A stretch of 64,000 nt of DNA from Aristolochia californica (taxonomy: Eukaryota; Streptophyta; Magnoliopsida; Piperales; Aristolochiaceae): positions 24,458,908 to 24,522,907 of the forward strand of contig JARWKL010000002.1 of the NCBI GenBank assembly GCA_029961685.1, in the 5' to 3' direction. Both the position numbers and the translations under genes were made by a program. Below the pieces are notes generated by a model. The model did not search any database. It saw only the letters and a list, made by a program, of their open reading frames with translations, and was not told the DNA's origin. Positions 40,101-47,124 of this stretch are shown piece after piece. How positions within the stretch are numbered: position 1 is the first letter of the stretch; the number at the start of each line of letters is the position of its first letter.

Positions 40101-40920
40101 AGTGGAATTTTCCAAACATGGATAACAAAACCTTGGAGTTCATTTTTAGTGCGTGAAATAATTTTCAAATTTTTTTTGCATGCATGGACTCTAAAATTTT
40201 CATTTTGTTATGCCTTATATGTTTTTTTATTTACGAGAAAAATGGGGGAGTGAAAACTCATGTTTGGATCTGAAAACAAATTTGAACATCCAAAAAATGC
40301 TGAGAGAGATAGTTCCAAAGAGTATCTATGATTTTTAGGGATAGGCAAAAAGTGGGTTGTTTGGCTCTGGTAAATATCCAACCACTTGAGAATTTGATTT
40401 TTTCTAATTCTTGAAAATTTTGGAGCATTAGGTCCACTTGCATCCTCAACATGTTTCTGGCACGCATATCCACCACACTTAAAGCATGTTAGGATTAGTT
40501 AGAAGTCCCTTTCCTATAAAATTCCACCAATCTTATTATTAGGGGTTGTACTAGTGGAATTTCCAAAACATGGATAACAAAACCTTGGAGTTCATTTTTA
40601 TTGCGTGAAATAATTTTCAAATTTTTTTTGCATGCATGGACTCTAAAATTTTCATTTCATTATGCCTTATATGTTTTTCTGTTTACGAGAAAAATGGGGG
40701 AGTGAAAACTCAAGTTTGGATTTGAAAACAAATTTGAACATCCAAAAAATGCTGAGAGAGATAGTTCCAAAGACTATCTATGATTTTTAAGGATAGGCAA
40801 AAAGTGGGTTGTTTAGCTCTGGTAAATATCCAACCACTTGAGATTTTGATTTTTTCTACTCGAAATTTTTGGTTCATTAGGTCCACTTTCATCCTCAACA
40901 TGTTTCTGGCATGCATATCC

Positions 40921-40950
40921 ACCTAACTTAAAGCATGTTTTAAATGTGGT
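40921..40950. other. Inversion junction between satellite arrays
   Basis: The left array reads CCACCTAACTTAAAGCATG and the right array continues TTTTAAATGTGGTTGG. Folding about the centre of CATG (40,934-40,937) pairs 40,934 with 40,937, 40,932 with 40,939, and so on outwards with only scattered mismatches; pairing continues as the two arrays are the same family on opposite strands. There is no unrelated spacer. Both arms stop at the same point of the monomer, which is what a fold-back or microhomology-mediated joint at CATGTT would leave. Left-arm monomers are subfamily B and right-arm monomers are subfamily C, so the arms are not recent copies of one another. Confidence 0.85.
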
Positions 40951-43320
40951 TGGTATGCATACCAGAAACATTATGAAGATGCAAATGACCTAATGATCTA
41001 AAAATTTCAAGCAGTAGAAAAAATTATATTCTCAAATTAACGTGTGGTTGGATATTTACAAGAGCCAAAAAACCCACTTTTTGCCTATCCTTGAAAATCA
41101 GAGATACTTTTCTAAAACATCTCTCTCTGCATTTGTGCATTTCCATTTTGGATGTTCAATTTTTTTTTTCAAATCCAAACTTGTCCCACTTTTCTCATAA
41201 ACAAAATGAAAATTTTAGAGCTCATGTATGCAGAAAAATTTTGAAAACTTTAATAAATGTAAGTGAAGAAAATTATTTCATGCACTAAAAATGAACTCCA
41301 AAGTTTTGTTATCCATGTTTGGGAAATTCCACTAGTACAATACCTTGTAGCTTGGTGGAATTTTATAAGAAAGAGATTTCTAGTTAATCCTAACATGTTT
41401 TAAATATGGTGGGTATGCATGGCAGAAACATGTTGAAGATGCAAATGACCTAATGATCCAAAAATTTCAAGGAGTAGAAAAAATTAAATCCTCAAGTTAA
41501 CGTGTGGTTGGATATTTATCAGGGCCAAACAATCCACTTTTTGCCTATCCTTCAAAATGAGAGATACTTTTTGGAATTATCTTTCTCAGCAGTTGTGCAT
41601 TTCCATTTTGGATGTTCAATTTTTTTTTTCAAATCCAAACTTGTCCCACTTTTCTCGTAAACAAAATGAAAATTTTAGAGCTCATGTTTGAAGAAAAAAT
41701 TTGAAAACTATAATAAATGTAAGTGAAGAAAATTATTTCATGCACTACAAATGAACTCCAAAGTTTTGTTATCCATGTTTGGGAAATTGCACTACTACAA
41801 CCTCTGATAACTTGGTGGAATTTTATAAGAAAGAGATTTCTAATTGATCCTAACATGTTTTAAATGTGGTTGGTACGCATGCCCGAAACAAGTTGAAGAT
41901 TCAAATGACCTAATGATCCAAAAATTTCAAGGAGTAGAAAAAATTAAATTCTCAAGTTAACGTGTGGTTGGATATTTGCCAGAGCCAAACAACCCACTTT
42001 TTGCCTATCCTTCAAAATCAGAGATACTTTTTGGAATTATCTCTCTCAGCATTTGTGCATTTTCATTTTGTATGTTCAATTTTTTTTTAAATCCAAAGTT
42101 GTCCCATTTTTCTAGTAAACAAAATGAAAATTTTATAGTTCATGTATGCAAAAAAAGTTGAAAACTACAATAAATGTAAGTGAAGAAAATTATTTCATGC
42201 TCTAAAAATGAACTCCAAAGTTTTGTTTTCTATGTTTGGGTAATTCCACTAGTACAACCCCTAACAACTTGGTGGAATTTATAAGAAAGAGATTTCTAAT
42301 TGATCCTAAGATGTTTTAAATGTGGTGGGTATGCATGCTAGAAACATGTTGAAGATGCAAATGACCTAATTATCCAAAAATGAGTAGAAAAAATTAAATT
42401 CTCTAGTTAACTTGTGGTTGGATATTTACCAAAGCCAAACAACCCACTTTTTGCCTATGCATCAAAATCAGAGATACTTTTTGGAATTATCACTCTCAGC
42501 ACTTTTTGCATTTCCATTTTGGAGGTTCAATTTTTTTCAAATCAAAATTTTCTCGTAAACAAAAACAAAATTTTAGAGTTCATGTATGCAAAAAAAATTG
42601 AAAACTATAATTAATGGAAGTGAAGAAAATTATTTCACGCACTTAAAATAAACTCCAAAGTTTTGTTATCCAAGTTTGGAAAATTCCATTAGTACAACCC
42701 CTCATAGCTTGGTGGAATTTTATAAGAAAGAGATTTCAAATTGATCCTAACATGTTTTAAATGTGGTGGGTATGCATGCCAGAAACATGTTGAAGATACA
42801 AATGACCTAATGATCCATATTTTAAGGAGCAGAAAAATTTAAATTCTCAAGTTAACGTGTGGTTGGATATTTACCAAAGCCAAACAACCCACTTTTTGCC
42901 TATGCTTCAAAATCAGAGATACTTTTTGGAATTATCTCTCTCAGCATTTGTGCATTTCCATTTTGGATGTTCAATTTTTTTTTTTTGAAATCCAAACTTG
43001 TCCCACTTTTTTTCTAAAAAAAAAATTAAATTTTAGAGTTCATGTTTGAAGAAAAAAATTGAAAACTATAATAAATGTAAGTGAAGAAAATTATTTCAAG
43101 CACTAAAAATGAACTCCAAAGTTTTGTTATCCATGTTTGGGAAATTCCACTAGTACAACCCCTACTAGCATGGTGGAATTTTATAAGAAAGTGATTTCTA
43201 ATTGATCCTAACATGTTTTAAATGTGGTGGGTATGCATGGCAGAAACATGTTGAAGATGCAAATGAGAAAATGATCAAAAAATTTCAAGGAGTAGAAAAA
43301 ATTAAATTCTCACGTTGACG
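40936..43320 (-). repeat. Satellite array, subfamily C, left part
   Basis: About five monomers of the same family on the minus strand, recognised on the plus strand by CCTAACATGTTTTAAATG, GGGTATGCATGCCAGAAAC, AATGACCTAATGATCC and CCCACTTTTTGCCTATCC. Landmark spacing is about 441-461 bp. Relative to A and B (read in the satellite's own direction), C lacks about 20 bp between CATTTTGTT and TACGAG, gains about 22 bp (plus-strand CTATAATAAATGTAAGTG), and gains 8 bp (GTTAACGT). It keeps the segment lost from B. The HindIII site is mostly destroyed (AATAGCTTGGTGG), while ACTAGT is kept. Small internal deletions occur near 42,380 and 42,545. Confidence 0.93.
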
Positions 43321-43514
43321 TGTGATAGATGCTATATTCTGACATGAGAACTAAGTTAACTATAATAGAATAACCTTTATAATTGTGTTATAGGTGGTTA
43401 TTTATCGGTTTTCAAATGAAATGAGCATTTATTGAATTTGGCATTAATCACTGTCGATATTGCATATTTTTCTCTCCTGAATTATATTTCATTGTTTTTA
43501 AGGTTTATTTCTTC
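43321..43514 (+). repeat. Truncated LTR copy (first 194 bp)
   Basis: Starts TGTGATAGATGC and matches 46,058-46,251 over 194 bp with three differences that I can see (GACATG/GTCATG, CCTTTAT/CCATTAT and TCGGTT/TCAGTT). Similarity fades over the next 15 bases and is then lost. The first four bases TGTG are also what the satellite would have here, so the exact edge is ambiguous by 4 bp. It represents only the beginning of U3; the promoter and R region are absent. Confidence 0.85.
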
Positions 43515-44023
43515 ACTGAATACTTTTGGTATTACCACCATTTTGTATTCGTCTTCACTGCACATGCACTATTTTTTAAGTGACCGACTATTCCGGTGCA
43601 TGTCCCTAGGTTTGCCCAGGCTGTTTCTGAAGTTATCTGTCTTTTGCAAGCAAGAGCATTTCCATTTGCATTCATACATTACAACAAGGAATTTCACTGA
43701 GGTATAAAAATGAATGAGTTCAAACAGGCATACAAGACTATTCAGACTAACATAGATCAACACTAGATTTACATGTTCTCTTTTGCAACTAAGTTCCAAG
43801 TCTAATGCAATAGTAAGTTATCCCATTGAATTATCATGAATCACAGCAAATGATATCAGATTTCTAATAGGCATATTCTACACAGTTTTAGGAAAATTTT
43901 TGAAACACATTTAAGCAACTTATTTTAACTCTACTAAGGTTAACCACATACTAAGAGGAGTAGTTTGAAAACCACGAACATAAATCAAAAGAAAATTATT
44001 GCTAAGGCATAAAAGAGTCGTTT
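43515..44023. other. Unassigned segment of the insertion
   Basis: About 500 bp with no similarity I can see to the satellite, to the LTR or to the rest of the insertion. On the minus strand it lies directly after a polypurine tract, where a 3' LTR would be expected, but it does not begin with TG and does not resemble the sequence beside the primer site. Short open frames run through it, one of them starting in the LTR copy, with no recognisable domain. Confidence 0.5.
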
Positions 44024-44040
44024 CCCCCCCAAACCTAAAC
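44024..44040 (-). promoter_or_regulatory. Polypurine tract, minus strand
   Basis: On the minus strand the sequence reads GTTTAGGTTTGGGGGGG, preceded by GAGGACAATGTCAG. This is the usual plant Ty3/Gypsy pattern just before a 3' LTR, where plus-strand DNA synthesis is primed. It shows that this part of the insertion runs right to left. Confidence 0.7.
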
Positions 44041-44570
44041 CTGACATTGTCCTCAATGGGGAAAAGTTAAAACACTATAACGATTACAAAAAATAAAAAA
44101 AATAATAATAAAAAAAATAAAATAACAGCTTAGCTAGTTATTCTCTAACAGGGTGATGGTTAAGCTCCCTCAGGGCTCCTATATCCATAGGTGGGACCAT
44201 ATGTGTTTGGTCATCAACAATAATACCAAAAAGTCAATAAAGGCCCCCAGGAATGATACATAGTCTCCCTCGAAGAAGGTTTACTCGTATCAGCCGTACC
44301 CGTAGGTAATCATCCGTAGATGAAACCGCTATCCCACATCACACTTTGAAGAAATCTCCGTGTGACTGGCCACTGAAGGCAGCAGGAATCACGCGCTGAA
44401 CACAAGTCCTTAAGTTACTCACCATAAGGTTTTCATTCAATACTTCAAGATCGAATTGGTCAATCCCAGAACGGTTGTTTGAGTATAGACCTCTCAAACT
44501 AGGGACCAAAAGTCTGGTCATCGACTATCGGAACCATTTATGCTCTCAGCCGGCAAATAAGAATGAATAA
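44041..44570 (-). other. Unrecognised internal region with decayed frames
   Basis: Non-satellite sequence between the polypurine tract and the AAAT repeat. A 60-codon frame (44,339-44,521, minus) ends in a TGA, and the same frame continues open past it to about 44,150, so a longer reading frame may have been interrupted by one stop. I do not recognise the product. By position it would be the 3' untranslated or extra-ORF region of the minus-strand element. Confidence 0.4.
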
Positions 44571-44616
44571 ACCAAAAAAAAAAATTAAAAAATTAAAAAA
44601 TTAATAAATAAAAAAA

Positions 44617-44663
<47 letters not shown>

Positions 44664-44698
44664 AATAAAATAAAATAAAATAAAAATAAAAATAAAAC
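44571..44698. repeat. AAAT/AAAAT microsatellite
   Basis: About 128 bp of AAAT units grading into AAAAT and AAAAAT units, with A runs at the left edge. It sits just downstream (minus strand) of the integrase tail. Confidence 0.95.
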
Positions 44699-44778
44699 AG
44701 TAATGTACAAAGGGATAGAAACGTGGGGATTGCCCACAATGTGCTAAGTTTATAGTCGTAAGAAAGACTCTGACGCAT

Positions 44779-45147
44779 TCAAGATGAAATGACAGGTTCC
44801 TCCAAGAAAATCACCATCACCTCCTCCGGTGTGGGGACATTCTCAAGATACGGTTTGAGCCTCTGACCGTTAACTTTGAAGACCGACCCATCTCCGTGAT
44901 TGCAGATCTCAATAGCGCCATGAGGAAACACCTGTGTGACCTCAAATGGACCGGACCACCTGGATCTTAGCTTCCCTGCTGCAGGTAACTGTAATGGTTC
45001 ACCCTGATTGGCCATGGTAGCTCCTTCTTTGACTTCGGGTGTTTTCCTACAAATCTGTTCTACCTCTTCAACAAAGGGAGCTAATGGTCCACCTACGGAG
45101 CGGCGCCCGTGCATAAAAACACAAAAACAAACAAACCAAACTACCAA
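44779..45147 (-). pseudogene. Gag start fused to integrase C-terminus (Ty3/Gypsy remnant)
   Basis: A 122-codon frame. Residues 59-68 read KLRSRWSGPF and residues 90-100 read FKVNGQRLKPY; these are hallmarks of the C-terminal tail of plant Ty3/Gypsy integrase, the end of Pol, followed by an acidic tail and a stop. Upstream in the same frame, an acidic stretch ending in a basic patch leads into GATMANQGEP (Met at residue 45, 45,013-45,015). That resembles the start region of Athila/Tat Gag proteins, and it lies about 390 bp from the primer site, as a Gag start should. Everything between (most of Gag, protease, reverse transcriptase, RNase H and the integrase core) is missing, with the frame kept across the joint near residues 50-55. 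The integrase assignment is firm; the Gag assignment is an inference. The product cannot be a working enzyme. Confidence 0.75.
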
Positions 45148-45245
45148 ATTAAGCTAACAAACTCACTACTAAAAATATGAACTAACTAGAAGAAATAAAA
45201 ATAATTCCAAAAAAAAAAAAAATCACCAAGCTAAAATTATGAAAG
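45148..45245 (-). other. A-rich leader segment of minus-strand element
   Basis: A-rich non-coding sequence between the Gag-like start and the microsatellite, including a 13-14 base A run near 45,210. By position it belongs to the untranslated leader. Confidence 0.5.
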
Positions 45246-45273
45246 CAAAAATAAATAAAAATAAAAAATAAAA

Positions 45274-45304
<31 letters not shown>

Positions 45305-45355
45305 AAAATAAAATAAAATAATAAAATAAAATAATAAAATAAAATAAAAATAAAT
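45246..45355. repeat. AAATA/AAAATA microsatellite
   Basis: About 110 bp of interspersed AAAT, AAAAT and AATAAAAT units. It lies in the leader between the primer site and the Gag-like start. Together with the repeat at 44,571-44,698 it brackets the fused coding remnant. Confidence 0.95.
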
Positions 45356-45402
45356 CTAACCTAAGACCATGGAGAACAAAGAAATACACTTAATTACGTG
45401 CC

Positions 45403-45420
45403 TCCCCGGCAACGGCGCCA
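45403..45420 (-). promoter_or_regulatory. tRNA-Asp primer-binding site, minus strand
   Basis: The plus strand reads TCCCCGGCAACGGCGCCA, equal to the 3' end of plant tRNA-Asp(GTC) including the terminal CCA. On the minus strand this is the primer-binding site TGGCGCCGTTGCCGGGGA, preceded by an LTR end CTATCACA and a six-base spacer (45,421-45,426). It fixes the direction of this part of the element (right to left) and marks the start of reverse transcription. It is only 18 bases long, so it is not a tRNA gene. Confidence 0.9.
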
Positions 45421-45426
45421 AAAACT

Positions 45427-46038
45427 TGTGATAGCAAAAGTGCGCTGGTAATAGCGTAAAATGGTTTTAAATCTGGAAGCAATGAGTTTCCTTAACTTTG
45501 ATGACGAATTGTAATTTGAAAGAAGTTGCAGGTCAATATTGAAATTAGTATATTTCTTTTGTGAGATTGTCAGACAATAGGCTTACTCTACTATTTTCTC
45601 TTAATTGTGATGTGACCAGGATTTTATTGTTATTTGTTGCCTCTTCGTTCTGTTGAAGTAATAGCTTATGGGTCACATTGGTTTAGGTGGAGTAACAATG
45701 AGTGTATTTGGATTAATAATAGACTATATTTTACATAGGTTTTCAAAATTTTGCAAGATCTCATATGATTTTCAGATATTTTACGATACTAAGTGTTAGT
45801 CATATGCTAATGAGGAGTAAATTTTCTTCAGTTTTTTTTATTTTTATATTATTGATTTAGATGAATTTTGTGGGTAAATTCCATGCAAACCCTCACGAGA
45901 CATAACTCGTCCACTACTGCAGAGTAGGAGTTTAACGGCTTGTTGCATGCGCTAAATGCAATCGTGCTCCCTACGAAAGTGGCATTTTGTTTTCTTAAGC
46001 TTAATTTTGGTTCAATTGTTGTTTTGCTAGGGACTAGC
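45427..46038. other. LTR end (minus) joined to 3' internal region (plus)
   Basis: The left edge, TGTGATAGCAAAAGTG, read on the minus strand is the last part of a 5' LTR next to the primer site. The right part reads as a plus-strand 3' internal region, with TTTTGCTAGGGACTAGCAAAG leading into a polypurine tract. Somewhere between, minus-strand U5/R sequence must change to plus-strand internal sequence; I cannot place that joint. A 77-codon frame at 45,849-46,082 has no recognisable domain. Only the two edges are understood. Confidence 0.5.
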
Positions 46039-46057
46039 AAAGATTTAGGTTTGGGGG
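46039..46057 (+). promoter_or_regulatory. Polypurine tract, plus strand
   Basis: AAAGATTTAGGTTTGGGGG lies directly before TGTGATAGATGC, the LTR start, with the CTAGGGACTAGC motif just upstream. This is the standard arrangement of a plant Ty3/Gypsy 3' LTR on the plus strand, opposite in direction to the tract at 44,024-44,040. Confidence 0.8.
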
Positions 46058-46383
46058 TGTGATAGATGCTATATTCTGTCATGAGAACTAAGTTAACTAT
46101 AATAGAATAACCATTATAATTGTGTTATAGGTGGTTATTTATCAGTTTTCAAATGAAATGAGCATTTATTGAATTTGGCATTAATCACTGTCGATATTGC
46201 ATATTTTTCTCTCCTGAATTATATTTCATTGTTTTTAAGGTTTATTTCTTCCTGAAATATTTTTTATAGATTTAATTATGGAATTTCAGGAGAATTATGG
46301 TGGAGAAGGAGATATTTACTAAAATGCCCTTAGTGAAATGGAGATGATTTTTAGGTCAAATTGTTTTAAAATAAACAAGATGG

Positions 46384-46391
46384 TATTTAAA
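46384..46391 (+). promoter_or_regulatory. TATA box of the LTR
   Basis: TATTTAAA is the only good TATA element at the change from AT-rich U3 to the GC-rich segment. Transcription would be expected to start about 25-32 bases downstream, near 46,415. Inferred from position and sequence only. Confidence 0.55.
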
Positions 46392-46397
46392 GGAAAA

Positions 46398-46468
46398 GGG
46401 GGGTGTCGAAAGAGGGGGTCGAAAGGGGATCCGAGAGGGGGGACCCGAGAGGGAAAACCCGAGGGGGG
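46398..46468 (+). other. G-run cluster in the LTR
   Basis: Six runs of three to six G on the plus strand (46,398, 46,414, 46,425, 46,437, 46,451 and 46,463) separated by 6-11 bases. Four or more such runs can fold as a long-loop G-quadruplex. It lies at the expected transcription start. Confidence 0.6.
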
Positions 46469-46570
46469 AAGGCAGCGTGAAGAGCAGGAAAAAGGGAGAC
46501 CAAAAGCAGAGTTTGTTTGACCGGAAACAGGGGAGGATCCGAGAGGAGTTCCCCACCGCCGTTCGCCGGG

Positions 46571-46612
46571 CCACCGTCGTCCACCGTCGTCCACCATCGT
46601 CCACCACCATCC
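46571..46612 (+). repeat. CCACCGTCGT minisatellite
   Basis: About four 10-base units, CCACCGTCGT, CCACCGTCGT, CCACCATCGT and CCACCACCAT, in the GC-rich part of the LTR. Confidence 0.85.
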
Positions 46613-47084
46613 GGCAACCGAGAACAGACCCGAGGAGAGCTCGAGAGAGTCTCCGTCGCGGCGAGTTCGACGCTGCCATTCTTTGCTCTCCAGGCCGGGA
46701 GGGGATCTGAGAGGGCTTCTCCGGTGCCACTCCTTCTTTCCGACCATCCTCCGGCGTCTTTTACATATTCCGACCAGTCCCGGAGCCATTCCGACTCCAA
46801 CCGAGACTCGAGAGAGCCGGTTGGAGAACGTTAGCTCTGTTTCGTTCTTCGCCGGACGTTACCTCCGTCCGTCGGCTTCTAACCGTCGTCTCCGGCGTCG
46901 TCTCTACCTCCAGCCACTCACTATTGCTACCCGACGCCACCAATTTCCGGAAATTGCAGCACCCGTGAGAACGAGTTGCTGCCCGAGCGAGAGGAGGAAG
47001 AAAGGGAGTAATTCGTCATTATTGAAGTTAATTTTTCATATAGTTTGAACTTAGGTTTTGAATGTTAATTGAATCTGATTTGAT

Positions 47085-47090
47085 AATTAA
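47085..47090 (+). terminator. Candidate polyadenylation signal
   Basis: AATTAA lies 20 bases before the terminal A run of the insertion, the spacing expected of a plant near-upstream element. It is a weak variant of AATAAA. Confidence 0.4.
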
Positions 47091-47109
47091 GGTTTATTTA
47101 AGATTTGTT

Positions 47110-47124
47110 AAAAAAAAAAAAAAA
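47110..47124 (+). other. Terminal A run at the insertion's right edge
   Basis: Fifteen A bases directly precede resumed satellite sequence (GTTGGATATTTACC). Neither the satellite consensus nor a normal LTR end has an A run at this point, so it fits a copied poly(A) tail. Confidence 0.7.

Larger units (their letters stand above)
9661..40935 (+). repeat. Satellite array, subfamily B (about 452 bp monomers)
   Basis: About 70 monomers in the same orientation as zone A, with typical spacing of 450-453 bp (for example 35,138 to 35,590). The hallmark is a 12-base loss: A has CCAAAATGGAAATGCACAAATG where B has CCAAAAAATGCTGAG. Other markers are GAAAAATGGGGGAGTG and CATGGACTCTAAA. A sub-variant lacks CTTG between CTACTC and GAAATTTTTGG (for example 20,515, 28,231 and 30,486). 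One ACTAGT and one AAGCTT lie in most monomers. Within this zone are several distinct amplification events, listed separately: a diverged duplication 15 monomers apart, a 1,347 bp three-mer duplication, a family of 324 bp deletion monomers and a 3.6 kb eight-mer. No gene or transposon interrupts it. Confidence 0.95.
46058..47109 (+). repeat. Right-hand LTR (U3 and R, no U5)
   Basis: Begins TGTGATAG after the polypurine tract. An AT-rich U3 (46,058 to about 46,400) with a TATTTAAA box is followed by a GC-rich stretch (about 46,395-47,000) with G runs and CCACCGTCGT repeats, then an AT-rich end carrying AATTAA 20 bases before the terminal A run. A normal LTR would continue through U5 to ...CTATCACA, which is missing. 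The copy therefore ends where a polyadenylated transcript would end. Open frames in the GC-rich part (46,319-46,834, both strands) overlap one another in several frames, show no known domain and are taken as non-coding. Confidence 0.75.
43321..47124. mobile_element. Composite Ty3/Gypsy-derived insertion in the satellite
   Basis: Satellite sequence stops at ...GTTGACG(TGTG) and resumes at GTTGGATATTTACC at 47,125. Removing 43,325-47,124 restores an intact monomer, since landmark spacing across it is 4,260 bp, one 460 bp monomer plus 3.8 kb. Contents in order: 194 bp LTR start (+), unassigned segment, polypurine tract (-), integrase tail joined to a Gag-like start (-), tRNA-Asp primer site (-), 3' internal region with polypurine tract (+), and a long LTR ending in 15 A (+). 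Because its parts point in opposite directions and gag-pol is nearly all missing, it is a rearranged, non-autonomous relic. The tRNA-Asp primer and integrase tail fit the Athila/Tat side of plant Ty3/Gypsy; I cannot fix the lineage. No target-site duplication is visible. Confidence 0.85.

Noticed and set aside
305..40922. Many short minus-strand open frames of 60-120 codons in zones A and B
   Set aside because: They recur once per satellite monomer in the same place, overlap in two frames and differ by random substitutions and indels. They are a by-product of tandem repetition.
43432..43799. Frames of 91 and 76 codons across the left LTR edge
   Set aside because: One begins inside the LTR copy and crosses a rearrangement joint; neither shows a recognisable domain.
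45403..45420. tRNA-Asp gene
   Set aside because: Only the last 18 bases including CCA match, with no anticodon or D arms nearby. It is a primer-binding site.
46319..46834. Arg/Pro-rich frames of 105-156 codons in the GC-rich stretch
   Set aside because: They overlap each other in several frames on both strands and lie in the R region of an LTR. Low stop density follows from GC content.
43321..47124. Intact autonomous LTR retrotransposon
   Set aside because: The left LTR is 194 bp against more than 1 kb on the right; parts lie on opposite strands and protease, reverse transcriptase and RNase H are missing.
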